A DNA stretch of 24,177 nt from assembly GCA_964473895.1 (NCBI GenBank), contig CAYYRE010000026.1:1-24177 (forward strand), read 5' to 3'. This DNA is from Sulfidibacterium sp964473895 (GTDB lineage Bacteria > Bacteroidota > Bacteroidia > Bacteroidales > F082). The position numbers and the translations under genes are program-made. Position 1 is the stretch's first letter. Every line of letters starts with the position of its first letter. A model generated the notes under the pieces. It made no database searches. It was not told the origin of the DNA and was given only the letters and a program-made list of their open reading frames with translations. This document shows positions 1 to 8,245 of this stretch, in pieces.

Positions 1-3
1 ATC

Positions 4-462
4 ATGATAAAAACCATTGCCCTGGTGGCCCACGACAACCGGAAAAAAGATTTGATCGAATGGGTCGAATACAACTATAAAAGATTGAAAGACAAAAATC
101 TGGTTTGCACCGGCACCACAGGAAAACTTGTGAAAGAAGCACTGGAGAAACACCTTGACGGTAAAAAGAAAAACGATATTAAACTGCTGAAATCGGGGCC
201 GCTCGGCGGTGATCAGCAACTGGGCGCCATGATTGCTGAAAACAAAATCGACATGCTCATTTTTTTGTGGGACCCCATGGAACCCCAGCCGCATGATGTG
301 GACGTAAAAGCCCTGTTGCGTATTGCCGTAATGTACAATGTCCCCACCGCCAACAACCGTTCCACTGCCGATTTCCTGATTACCTCGGAACTATTCCGTT
401 CTGCCGATTACAAACCCATCCTCAAAGATTATACTTCATACATCAAGCGAAACCTGAAATGA
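4..462 (+). CDS. mgsA: Methylglyoxal synthase
   Basis: Cytoplasmic enzyme that converts dihydroxyacetone phosphate to methylglyoxal and phosphate, a bypass that relieves sugar-phosphate accumulation and frees phosphate. The 152-residue product has the usual family length. Visible family motifs are the phosphate-binding GTTG at residues 37-40, the GPLGGD stretch ending in the catalytic Asp70, and His97/Asp100 in PHDVD followed by KALLR; His10 near the N-terminus is also the expected active-site histidine. The start lies three bases into the window, so its promoter is not visible. The stop overlaps the start of the next gene by four bases (ATGA), so the two are translationally coupled. Identification rests on strong motif agreement along the whole length. 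Confidence 0.96.
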   Translation: MIKTIALVAHDNRKKDLIEWVEYNYKRLKDKNLVCTGTTGKLVKEALEKHLDGKKKNDIKLLKSGPLGGDQQLGAMIAENKIDMLIFLWDPMEPQPHDVDVKALLRIAVMYNVPTANNRSTADFLITSELFRSADYKPILKDYTSYIKRNLK

Positions 463-842
463 AAAACTACAAACAATACATCACCATCGAAGCAGAACCC
501 GAAGATGTTTACGCCTGCCTGACCAATCCTTTTACCATTGAATTGTGGTCGGATATGCCGGCCCGGATGGAAGCCAAAGAAGGTACCGAATTTGAAATGT
601 TCGAAGGCGACATTTCCGGCCGTATCATTGAGTTGATACCCAACCAAAAAGTAGTTCAGCAATGGTATTTCGGCGATCAGGAACCACCTTCCATAGTAAC
701 TTTTAAAATCCATCCCGGTAACGGGGGTAAAGTGTCGCTGGAACTGCGCCATACCAACATTCCGGATGAAGTCTATGAAGAAATGGTCGAAGGATGGCAG
801 AAATATTATCTCGGGCGCATCAAGGAATTCCTGGAACTCTGA
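459..842 (+). CDS. SRPBCC (START/AHSA1-like) small-ligand-binding protein
   Basis: A 127-residue protein with the pattern of the SRPBCC fold. It opens with a beta strand and ITIEAEPEDVYACLTNP, the typical helix where the domain starts, then W29SDMPA. A central run of strands includes GRIIELIPNQKVVQQW, and a C-terminal helix covers EEMVEGWQKYYLGRIKEFLE. AHSA1-like members bind small hydrophobic ligands or act as co-chaperones; no substrate can be assigned here. It overlaps mgsA by four bases, so the two are made from one transcript, but a functional link to methylglyoxal is unproven. It ends 27 bases from the convergent DUF4294 gene, with no clear terminator between. Confidence 0.85.
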   Translation: MKNYKQYITIEAEPEDVYACLTNPFTIELWSDMPARMEAKEGTEFEMFEGDISGRIIELIPNQKVVQQWYFGDQEPPSIVTFKIHPGNGGKVSLELRHTNIPDEVYEEMVEGWQKYYLGRIKEFLEL

Positions 843-869
843 AATCATATCCCGCAAGAGATAAAAATA

Positions 870-1457
870 TTACAGCTTACCCGCTTCAATCAGCCTGACT
901 ATGGCTTCAATCTGGCGGTCTTTTCCATGGGGGTCATAACGGGTTTTCAGATTATAGCCCCAAAGGCGGGCGAAAGCCTGGTAAAAAAAAGCGGTAAATT
1001 TCCCCCGCAGTTGCTGCAAAAGGCCGTAAGATGTATGCCCTGTTTCCCTGTCAATCAACTTAATAAGAATAAAACCCTGGGTAAAAGTCAATTTTTTCAG
1101 AGGTTCGGTATATCGCGCCTTGATTTCCTCCTCAGCCTGTTTCATTATCCGCTTTCGCTGGGCATCATTTTTTGCCTGCTGCAGCTTCACATCATAAATC
1201 CGCAACAGGGCACCGGCCGTTTTGGCATAGGGATACACACGTTTTACATTGCGGATCAAACGGTTCAGCCGCCACCGTGTCCAGGTGGAAACACTGTTTT
1301 TGCGTGATATGATTTCGATTTCCTGAAGATTGACGGAAGGCAGGGTATCCCTTTTTTGACGAGAAACCAGTGTATCCGTTCGCACCGGGTATCTATCGAA
1401 CGCCTTCACCGGAGTAAAAACTCCGGCCAAAACCAAAACCAACAACCACCGTTTCAT
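870..1457 (-). CDS. DUF4294 family exported protein
   Basis: Protein of about 195 residues of the DUF4294 family, which is confined largely to Bacteroidota and has no established function. The start at 1457 gives MKRWLLVLVLAGVFTPVKA, a good signal peptide. An upstream in-frame ATG at 1514 would lie beyond the -7 promoter box at 1473-1480 and would bury this signal sequence, so 1457 is preferred. The mature part has the family core: NVKRVYPYAKTAGALL, a charged coiled-coil-like helix (QQAKNDAQRKRIMKQAEEEI), KLTFTQGFILIKLIDRETG, and near the end NLKTRYDPHGKDRQIE. It probably acts in the periplasm. The promoter suggests transcription separate from the dnaJ-like gene 75 bases upstream. Confidence 0.85.
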   Translation of the reverse strand: MKRWLLVLVLAGVFTPVKAFDRYPVRTDTLVSRQKRDTLPSVNLQEIEIISRKNSVSTWTRWRLNRLIRNVKRVYPYAKTAGALLRIYDVKLQQAKNDAQRKRIMKQAEEEIKARYTEPLKKLTFTQGFILIKLIDRETGHTSYGLLQQLRGKFTAFFYQAFARLWGYNLKTRYDPHGKDRQIEAIVRLIEAGKL

Positions 1458-1472
1458 AACCGCTATAAATTG

Positions 1473-1480
1473 CAAAGATA
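1473..1480 (-). promoter_or_regulatory. Bacteroidota -7 box for the DUF4294 gene
   Basis: On the minus strand this reads TATCTTTG, a perfect match to TAnnTTTG. It sits 16 bases before the chosen start codon, which implies a very short leader. No clear TTTG -33 element is seen at the usual distance. It supports the start at 1457 over the longer reading frame. Confidence 0.55.
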
Positions 1481-1532
1481 ATGCCCAAAACGGTAGGAAA
1501 TGGAGAATAGACAAAAAACAGAAATCACGATT

Positions 1533-2411
1533 TTATTTAAATCCCCGTTCTTTTTTAATGGTTTCGTAAGCCTCATTCACTTTCATAAATTTTTCTTCAG
1601 CCGCTTTCTTCACATCCTCACCCAAATGACTCACCTTATCGGGATGATATTTTTTGGCCATTTCGCGGTAGGCTTTTTTAACTTCCTCTTCCGTTGCCGA
1701 GGCACTGACGCCCAGAATTTTATAAGCACTTTCCGTGTCTTTGACAAACATGGCTTTAATCGACTGGAAATCGGAAGCCCCCAATCCCATGGCCATGGCC
1801 ATTTGTTCTATCAGATCAACCTCCGAGGCATCGGCCCGGCCATCGGCCAAGGCAATACCGAAAAGATAATGCATCAGCTGCAGGCGGGAAGAATAATCCA
1901 TAAACCGGCCTATTTGGCGGCTGACTTCCAGGGCATCAAAATCTTTTTTCAGTATTTCGCCGAGGATTTTAATGTAATGTTTGGCACCATCCACACCGAA
2001 ATTGGCCACATAAAATTTCTTCACATATTCCAGTTCCGATTTTTTTACGGTACCATCCGCTTTCATAATGGCGGCTGTCAGGATCAGCAAGCTGACATTA
2101 AAATCGCCCGTCATGGTAGGCATACCCGGTCCATAATTGGGGCCGGCCGCCCGGTTTCCTTCAAACATGGAGCCCAGAGCATACCCGAGAATCGCCCCAA
2201 TAGGGCCGCCAAAAGCCCATCCGAGACCTCCTCCTACCCATTTGGCATAATTACTGCCTCCCGGCCGTTGACGGGAAGGGCGTTCCTGCGGACGGTAAGG
2301 CCCGCTATCGTATCCTTGTTGAGCATGACTGTTTGGCCTGCCGGATCCGCTCCAGCGAAAAACATAATAAAAAGCAACAACCAGCAACACAATTAAAATA
2401 ATAAACCCCAT
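1533..2411 (-). CDS. Membrane-anchored TerB/DnaJ (DjlA-like) co-chaperone
   Basis: A 292-residue protein built like DjlA. It has an N-terminal membrane segment (residues 2-18), a low-complexity Gly/Pro/Arg linker, a glycine-rich hydrophobic stretch (60-83, possibly a second membrane-inserting segment), a helical TerB-like domain (about 100-220), and a C-terminal J domain (about 226-288). The J domain has the HPD signature at 256-258 needed to stimulate the ATPase of DnaK, within AKKYHPDKV. In TerB the acidic MKADGTV and ALADGRAD repeats are typical. The J domain would face the cytoplasm to recruit DnaK to the membrane. The gene starts only 11 bases after the saccharopine dehydrogenase stop, so it is probably cotranscribed with the lysine-degradation genes without an obvious functional link. 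Confidence 0.9.
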   Translation of the reverse strand: MGFIILIVLLVVAFYYVFRWSGSGRPNSHAQQGYDSGPYRPQERPSRQRPGGSNYAKWVGGGLGWAFGGPIGAILGYALGSMFEGNRAAGPNYGPGMPTMTGDFNVSLLILTAAIMKADGTVKKSELEYVKKFYVANFGVDGAKHYIKILGEILKKDFDALEVSRQIGRFMDYSSRLQLMHYLFGIALADGRADASEVDLIEQMAMAMGLGASDFQSIKAMFVKDTESAYKILGVSASATEEEVKKAYREMAKKYHPDKVSHLGEDVKKAAEEKFMKVNEAYETIKKERGFK

Positions 2412-2422
2412 ATTTTCCGGTA

Positions 2423-3766
2423 TTAAGCCTGATCGATAAGATATTCCTTTTCTTCAAACCGGATATCAAAGTCCTCGAGCTCTTTCAAAATCGGTTCGTA
2501 CATATCTTTTTCCACCGGACGATGAATACCCGTTTTATGAATTTTTCCGGTAGCCAGCAGTTTGGTAGCAATACCGAGGGGCAGGCCCACCGTTTTTGCC
2601 ATGGCGGTCCGTTCGCGGTTTTCCCCAACAACCGCCATGGCCGAGATGATCATTTTCCGCTCATGGCCAATTTTATATTTAAACTCATGCTGCATGATGA
2701 GCAGGTCTTTATCGTCAGGATCCATGGCCCATTTTTCTTCCAACAACTTTTGTAATATTTGGGCAGGGGTCGCCTTTTTGAGTCCAATTTTCCGTCTGTC
2801 AAAAATCCCAAGCCATTTCAGTTTTTCAAAAACCACCGGATCGGCGGCATTTTCGCAATATTCCTGTAATTTCACCTCCACAGGGACATTGGGTTCGTAC
2901 CGCATGAACGAATTGATAAAATCGCGGTACGTCATATTCTCGGAATCTTCCATCACAAAAGTGTCATCGGTGGCGCCGAGTTGCACAAAAACATTCCAGG
3001 CTTTGGCAAACCCCGGACGACGAATGGTACCGCGAAACATCGAAGGGATGTCTTTTAAACCGTATATTTCACGGTAGGAAAGCGAATCGCGGTTGGCATA
3101 AATTTCAAACTCACCGAAATCCAATATCTTCCGCGACATCATGCGGTCGAAAAGCCGGAAATACGGAATGTATTTATATCTTCCCTGCTGAATAAACTGG
3201 GAAACGCCGTTTCCGGCAAGCACCACATTGCGCGGGTTCCAGGTCAGTTTATAGTTCCAGGGATTGTTATCGCTTTCGGGAGCCACCAGTCCGCCGGTAA
3301 ACGAATTGAACGACAGCAATTCGCCCCCCATGCCTTTGATACGGTGGATCACCCGCATGGCCGACATATGGTCAATCCCCGGGTCAACGCCAAGTTCCAT
3401 CAAAATAGGGACTTTGGCTTTGCGTGCCATCTCATCGTACGCTTTGATTTCTTCGGTGACATAAGAAGCCGTTAACATGGGTTTGCGCAAGTCAATACAT
3501 TTCTTGGCCACAAGATGGTGCATAAATGCCGGCAGCATCGAGATCACAATATCCGCTTTGGCTATGGTACGCCAACTTTCGAGGTCATCGGTAATGTCAA
3601 AAACCACCGCTTTACCCCGCGGGTTACCGTTTACTTTTTTCCGTGCCAACGCTTCGTTCACATCAGCTACCGTAATATGCCAGTCGTAGGCCGGGGCATT
3701 CTCCAACAAATATTCAATCAGGCTTTGTGTGGAGAGCCCTGCTCCCAAAACAAGGATGTCTTTCAT
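2423..3766 (-). CDS. Saccharopine dehydrogenase (glutamate-forming), C-terminal half of a split AASS
   Basis: A 447-residue cytoplasmic NAD(P)-dependent enzyme. It should oxidise saccharopine to glutamate and 2-aminoadipate-6-semialdehyde, the second step of lysine breakdown by the saccharopine route. The Rossmann fold starts at once with VLGAGLST (6-13), followed by the acidic strand end TVAD. Family motifs are ISMLPAFMHHLVAK (75-88), ASYVTEE, ELGVDPGIDHM (124-134) and, near the C-terminus, AMAKTVGLP. These align well from memory with the SDH half of animal AASS (ELGLDPGLDHM, AMAKTVGLP). It lies 29 bases downstream of the ketoglutarate-reductase gene on the same strand, in the order of the fused eukaryotic enzyme. 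Homologues in the lysine-biosynthetic direction are possible, but the partner gene favours degradation. Confidence 0.9.
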   Translation of the reverse strand: MKDILVLGAGLSTQSLIEYLLENAPAYDWHITVADVNEALARKKVNGNPRGKAVVFDITDDLESWRTIAKADIVISMLPAFMHHLVAKKCIDLRKPMLTASYVTEEIKAYDEMARKAKVPILMELGVDPGIDHMSAMRVIHRIKGMGGELLSFNSFTGGLVAPESDNNPWNYKLTWNPRNVVLAGNGVSQFIQQGRYKYIPYFRLFDRMMSRKILDFGEFEIYANRDSLSYREIYGLKDIPSMFRGTIRRPGFAKAWNVFVQLGATDDTFVMEDSENMTYRDFINSFMRYEPNVPVEVKLQEYCENAADPVVFEKLKWLGIFDRRKIGLKKATPAQILQKLLEEKWAMDPDDKDLLIMQHEFKYKIGHERKMIISAMAVVGENRERTAMAKTVGLPLGIATKLLATGKIHKTGIHRPVEKDMYEPILKELEDFDIRFEEKEYLIDQA

Positions 3767-3795
3767 TATTATGCTTTTAAAAAGATTGGTTTATG

Positions 3796-5109
3796 CTATT
3801 GATTTTTCAGGTGTTGTTCCAAATACCGGTAATCGGGCGTCAGTTGACCATGATACAGGATCATGGCCTTTTTCAAGGGATCGGGTACCTGCAACCGGTC
3901 AAACGGAACCTCGAAATCAGCTTTTAACAAGCCGGGGAGAAACCGGATGAGCGCATCGCTAAAAGCCTGTGAGGATTCGCGCGGCAATTCACTGGGCAAG
4001 ATGTCCACCGCCATCACCAAAACCCCTTCCCCATCAAAACCCATGACGGGTTTCCGGGTTTCGGGATGATAGACAAAAACAGGGTCTTCAATGGCCGTAC
4101 CTTTGTGTGTTATTTCGACCGACCCATCCGGATCACAGGTAACATCCCCTATCACTTCAAGACGCAGGTTTCGATTTCTCCATAATTTTTCCAGGTAATC
4201 TTTGGTAACAATACGCGGATAGCGATCATCCCAATACATACAATTCATCAATACGGTCAGATGCGGCAGATATTGTTCAAAAGTACCCTCAAACCGTTCG
4301 GGATGGTGATAATATTCCTGTAAATCAAATGCTTTGCCCTGTTCTTTCGGCCGGGCGAGATGTTTTTCTTCAAAAACCACCTTGTAAATCACATTGGAAG
4401 GCAGTTCTTTCTGCTGATGTAATGTTAACAAATCGGCCGGTGAGATTTCAATAACGGGCAACAACGACAAGATTTCCTGGGCACCTTTGGACACATTGCC
4501 GTAACCGGTAATGCCCACCACCACCGGCGAGAGCGACACAGGCAGACCATGGCGGGCTATTTCCTGCCCTACCGCCGAAACAGCTGCTTTGGCTTGCTCC
4601 AGCGAATCGTAATGATGGGTTTGTTTGAGGTTTGCCAAGGGTGTTTGCATGCCTTTGCGTTTCAACCGTTCGCCCAGCGACCACAAACTGTTGATCATAC
4701 CTGCCAATCCGGCAAACCGGCCGAAAAAAATAAGGCGACGCCCTTGCGCATCCACAATACGTTCGTAATCAATCAGATTGATTTGACTTTCCATCATGTT
4801 ACGCAACAAAGGCATGTTGTACGGTTGCCCTTTGATGGTATGGCTGAAAAAAACATAGGTTTTATGCGGTTTGAAATAGTTCAGCGGCATCTCTTTCACG
4901 CCGAGAATCACATCCGCATCCAAAGGTTCCTCACGCAAAACAGCACCGGCCTGCCGGTATTCTTCATCCGTAAAAACACGTTTTTCGGATGGCACCACCT
5001 GTATCTCGATGCCCTGCCCCACCAACTGTTTCACATGGTCCGGAACCAAAGGAACCCTGCGTTCCATTTTGTACTTGTCTTCGTATCGAATCCCTATTTT
5101 ATGCTTCAT
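3796..5109 (-). CDS. Lysine-ketoglutarate reductase-like enzyme, N-terminal half of a split AASS
   Basis: A 437-residue protein of the alanine dehydrogenase/LKR family. The expected reaction is reductive condensation of lysine with 2-oxoglutarate to saccharopine. Motifs shared with the LKR half of animal AASS are ERRVPLVPDHV (16-26), VFFSHTIKGQ (86-95), INLIDYERIVD, GRFAGLAGMIN (130-140) and the nucleotide-binding TGYGNVSKGAQ (201-211). Further matches are NCMYWDDRYPR, GDVTCDPDGS and, near the end, GQLTPDYRYLE. Agreement continues over the whole length, so it is a complete LKR domain rather than generic alanine dehydrogenase. A -7 box (TAAGTTTG, minus strand) lies 24-31 bases before the start, making this the first gene of the operon LKR-SDH-TerB/DnaJ. 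Confidence 0.9.
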   Translation of the reverse strand: MKHKIGIRYEDKYKMERRVPLVPDHVKQLVGQGIEIQVVPSEKRVFTDEEYRQAGAVLREEPLDADVILGVKEMPLNYFKPHKTYVFFSHTIKGQPYNMPLLRNMMESQINLIDYERIVDAQGRRLIFFGRFAGLAGMINSLWSLGERLKRKGMQTPLANLKQTHHYDSLEQAKAAVSAVGQEIARHGLPVSLSPVVVGITGYGNVSKGAQEILSLLPVIEISPADLLTLHQQKELPSNVIYKVVFEEKHLARPKEQGKAFDLQEYYHHPERFEGTFEQYLPHLTVLMNCMYWDDRYPRIVTKDYLEKLWRNRNLRLEVIGDVTCDPDGSVEITHKGTAIEDPVFVYHPETRKPVMGFDGEGVLVMAVDILPSELPRESSQAFSDALIRFLPGLLKADFEVPFDRLQVPDPLKKAMILYHGQLTPDYRYLEQHLKNQ

Positions 5110-5132
5110 TTTTCATGCTTTATTACAAAAGG

Positions 5133-5140
5133 CAAACTTA
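5133..5140 (-). promoter_or_regulatory. Bacteroidota -7 box for the lysine-degradation operon
   Basis: On the minus strand this reads TAAGTTTG, a perfect TAnnTTTG match, placed to give a leader of roughly 15-20 bases before the start at 5109. A good -33 element is not evident. Confidence 0.5.
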
Positions 5141-5385
5141 TAAAATAATGGGGGGATATAAAAGTAAGTGTTTTACTGATTTTGGATTGTTCCATCCCAC
5201 CGGCCGGAGGAGAAACACGCAACAAAGAATGATGCCGGTCAAAAACAGGGGAAGCGACACGGTTTCCGACCCATTGCAAACGATTGAAAAGGCCATTTTC
5301 TTTTTCGAAGATAAGTTCCTTGTAATTTGACATTTGTTAACACATCTTTGCCTTGATCCGCCAAAAAGAAGAAACGTTTTTTTCG

Positions 5386-5393
5386 TACCTTTG
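5386..5393 (+). promoter_or_regulatory. Bacteroidota -7 box for ppdK
   Basis: TACCTTTG matches TAnnTTTG exactly and lies 44 bases before the ppdK start, giving a leader of about 35-40 bases. The -33 region contains only A-rich sequence, so the promoter is supported by one element. Confidence 0.55.
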
Positions 5394-5437
5394 TCCGGGT
5401 AAAAAAGAAATTATTTTTTTAACAAAATTCAAATAAG

Positions 5438-8188
5438 ATGTCTAAAGCAAAGTATGTCTATCTTTTCGGCAACAGGCAGGCCGAAGGGAATGCAAAAATG
5501 AAAAACCTCCTCGGCGGCAAAGGCGCCAACCTGGCCGAAATGAATCTGATCGGCGTTCCGGTTCCTCCCGGATTTACCATAACCACAGAAGTTTGTACCC
5601 TTTACAATGAAAAAGGCAGGGATTATGCCGTTAACCTGATCAAAGAAGATGTTATTAAAGCCATTGCCCATGTTGAAAACATTATGGGCATGAAATTCGG
5701 CGACCAGCAAAACCCGTTGCTTGTTTCGGTACGTTCCGGTGCCCGTGCTTCCATGCCGGGAATGATGGATACCGTGTTGAACCTCGGTTTGAATGACAAG
5801 GCGGTGGAAGGGATTGCCGCCAAATCGGGAAATCCACGCTTTGCATGGGACTCTTACCGCCGTTTTGTACAGATGTACGGCGACGTGGTATTGGGGATGA
5901 AACCCGAATCAAAAGAATCGGAAGATCCTTTCGAAATCATTATCGACGAAATGAAAAAAAGCCGGGGTGTAGCCTTGGATACCGATCTTACCACCGATGA
6001 CCTGAAAGAGCTGGTGAAACAGTTTAAAGCGGCTGTAAAAAAACAAACCGGACACGATTTCCCGGAAGATCCGTGGGAACAGCTCTGGGGAGCCATCATG
6101 GCCGTATTCGACAGCTGGATGAACGAACGGGCCATCTTGTACCGTAAACTGAATAAAATCCCCGATGAATGGGGTACTGCCGTCAACGTACAAGCCATGG
6201 TTTTCGGAAACATGGGCGACAATTCGGCCACCGGTGTTGCCTTTACCCGTGATGCTGCCACCGGCGAAAATATTTTCAACGGCGAATACCTTATCAATGC
6301 GCAGGGCGAAGATGTGGTAGCCGGTATCCGTACCCCGCAGCAAATCACCCTTGAAGGTTCGCGCCGCTGGGCCAAACTGGCCAACATCTCCGAAGAAGAA
6401 AGAGCCGAAAAATATCCTTCGCTCGAAGAATCCATGCCGGAAGTTTACAAAGATCTGTACGAAGTCCAGGACAAGCTGGAAAAACACTACCGCGACATGC
6501 AGGATATGGAGTTCACCATTCAGGATGGCAAACTCTGGCTGTTGCAGACACGAAACGGCAAGCGTACAGGAGCTGCCATGGTAAAAATTGCCATGGACAT
6601 GCTGAAAGAGAAACTCATCAACAAGGATGAAGCCATTATGCGGGTGGAACCCGACAAGTTGGACGAACTCCTGCACCCTGTTTTTGACAAGGATGCCGTA
6701 ACCAAAGCCGAAGTGGTCGCCAAAGGATTGCCTGCTTCTCCGGGTGCCGCTGCGGGCCAGGTGGTATTCCACGCCGATGATGCCGAAAAATGGGCTGCAG
6801 AAGGCAAAAAAGTGGTACTTGTCCGTATTGAAACTTCTCCCGAAGACCTGAAAGGAATGAACTCGGCCGAAGGAATCCTTACCGCCCGCGGCGGAATGAC
6901 TTCTCACGCTGCCGTGGTAGCACGCGGCATGGGCAAATGCTGTGTTTCGGGTGCAGGAAGCATCAAAGTCGATTACAAGGCCCGTACCCTCGAAATGGGC
7001 GGCCACAAATACAAAGAAGGCGATTATATCTCGCTGAACGGTTCTACCGGCGAAGTGTACGACGGCATGATCAAAACCGTTGACCCGGAAATGAGCGGCT
7101 ATTTCGGTCAGCTTATGAAACTGGCCGACAAAAAAGCACGGCTGGCTGTCCGTACCAATGCCGACACACCGCACGACGCACAGGTAGCCCGTGATTTTGG
7201 TGCCAAAGGCATCGGACTGTGCCGTACCGAGCACATGTTTTTCGGTGGCGATAAAATCATTGCCATGCGCGAAATGATCCTTGCCGAAGACGAACAAGGA
7301 CGCCGCAAAGCCCTGGAAAAACTGCTCCCCATGCAACGCAAAGACTTCGAGGGTATTTTTGAAGCCATGCACGGACTTCCCGTAACCGTACGTTTGCTTG
7401 ACCCGCCCTTGCATGAATTTGTACCCCACGACGAAAAAGGACAAAAAGAAATGGCCAAAGTCATGGGCGTTTCGCTGGCAACCATCAAAGCCAAAGTGGA
7501 AGCCCTTAGCGAGTTCAACCCTATGCTGGGTCACCGCGGCTGCCGTTTGGGCAACACTTATCCCGAAATCACCGAAATGCAAAGCCGTGCCATCATCGAA
7601 GCGGCCCTCAATCTGAAAGCCAGGAAAATCGATGCCCGTCCGGAAATCATGATTCCGCTTACCGGCACATTGGCCGAAATGAAGATGCAGGAAAACATCG
7701 TGCGCAGCACCATCGAAAAAGTATTCGAAGAAAGGGGCATGCGTATCGATTACCTTGTAGGAACCATGATCGAGGTTCCGCGTGCAGCACTTACTGCTGA
7801 CAAAATTGCCCAATCGGCCGAATTCTTCTCTTTCGGTACCAATGACCTGACCCAAATGACCTTCGGTTATTCGCGTGATGATGCCGGAAAATTCCTGCCC
7901 GTTTACCTCGAAAAAGGAATCCTGAAAAACGATCCTTTCCAGGTGCTCGATCAGGAAGGCGTTGGACAATTGGTAGAAATGGCGGTGAAAAAAGGCCGTA
8001 AAACCCGCAAAAAAATCAAATTGGGTATTTGCGGAGAACATGGCGGCGAACCGAGCTCCATCGAATTTTGCCACCGTGTGGGATTACACTACGTCAGTTG
8101 CTCACCTTACCGCGTGCCGATTGCCCGCTTGGCAGCCGCACAGGCAAACATCATGAACAAAAAAAGCTGGAAAAAGAAAAACAAATAA
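5438..8188 (+). CDS. ppdK: Pyruvate, phosphate dikinase
   Basis: A 916-residue cytoplasmic enzyme that interconverts pyruvate, ATP and phosphate with phosphoenolpyruvate, AMP and pyrophosphate. It can serve gluconeogenesis or, in reverse, PPi-linked glycolysis. The N-terminal ATP-grasp domain opens with LLGGKGANLAEMN. The swivelling phospho-histidine domain has GGMTSHAAVVARGMG with the catalytic His at residue 490 and the nearby Thr488 that regulatory kinases modify in relatives. The C-terminal PEP/pyruvate barrel shows GIGLCRTEHMFF, GTNDLTQMTFGYSRDD and GICGEHGG with the catalytic Cys865. The length is slightly above the usual ~875 residues, but all domains are complete. It stands alone between its own -7 box and a strong terminator. 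Confidence 0.97.
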   Translation: MSKAKYVYLFGNRQAEGNAKMKNLLGGKGANLAEMNLIGVPVPPGFTITTEVCTLYNEKGRDYAVNLIKEDVIKAIAHVENIMGMKFGDQQNPLLVSVRSGARASMPGMMDTVLNLGLNDKAVEGIAAKSGNPRFAWDSYRRFVQMYGDVVLGMKPESKESEDPFEIIIDEMKKSRGVALDTDLTTDDLKELVKQFKAAVKKQTGHDFPEDPWEQLWGAIMAVFDSWMNERAILYRKLNKIPDEWGTAVNVQAMVFGNMGDNSATGVAFTRDAATGENIFNGEYLINAQGEDVVAGIRTPQQITLEGSRRWAKLANISEEERAEKYPSLEESMPEVYKDLYEVQDKLEKHYRDMQDMEFTIQDGKLWLLQTRNGKRTGAAMVKIAMDMLKEKLINKDEAIMRVEPDKLDELLHPVFDKDAVTKAEVVAKGLPASPGAAAGQVVFHADDAEKWAAEGKKVVLVRIETSPEDLKGMNSAEGILTARGGMTSHAAVVARGMGKCCVSGAGSIKVDYKARTLEMGGHKYKEGDYISLNGSTGEVYDGMIKTVDPEMSGYFGQLMKLADKKARLAVRTNADTPHDAQVARDFGAKGIGLCRTEHMFFGGDKIIAMREMILAEDEQGRRKALEKLLPMQRKDFEGIFEAMHGLPVTVRLLDPPLHEFVPHDEKGQKEMAKVMGVSLATIKAKVEALSEFNPMLGHRGCRLGNTYPEITEMQSRAIIEAALNLKARKIDARPEIMIPLTGTLAEMKMQENIVRSTIEKVFEERGMRIDYLVGTMIEVPRAALTADKIAQSAEFFSFGTNDLTQMTFGYSRDDAGKFLPVYLEKGILKNDPFQVLDQEGVGQLVEMAVKKGRKTRKKIKLGICGEHGGEPSSIEFCHRVGLHYVSCSPYRVPIARLAAAQANIMNKKSWKKKNK

Positions 8189-8207
8189 GCTTTTTTGGAT
8201 AAACTAT

Positions 8208-8234
8208 AAAGCCGGCCAAAAGGCCGGCTTTTTT
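8208..8234. terminator. Intrinsic terminator downstream of ppdK
   Basis: A 10-bp stem (AAAGCCGGCC pairing with GGCCGGCTTT) with an AAAA loop and a run of T on the plus strand. It begins 20 bases after the ppdK stop. The stem is also followed by a weaker T-rich tract on the minus strand, so it probably also ends the convergent phospholipase D-like gene. Confidence 0.92.
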
Positions 8235-8245
8235 ATTTTACGGGG

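Larger units (their letters stand above)
5110..5437. other. Divergent intergenic region between LKR and ppdK
   Basis: This 328-base stretch separates two divergent genes. It holds a -7 box for each direction. No convincing gene is present; the short open frames have no family resemblance. No strong hairpin was seen. Confidence 0.6.

Noticed and set aside
1500..2396. A 298-codon plus-strand frame opposite the TerB/DnaJ gene
   Set aside because: The minus-strand product has clear TerB and J domains; the opposite frame is Phe/His-rich with no recognisable domain.
5909..8074. A 721-codon open frame on the minus strand
   Set aside because: It lies entirely antisense to ppdK, whose catalytic motifs are complete; the antisense product is rich in Phe/His/Gly as expected from a reading shadow and matches no family.
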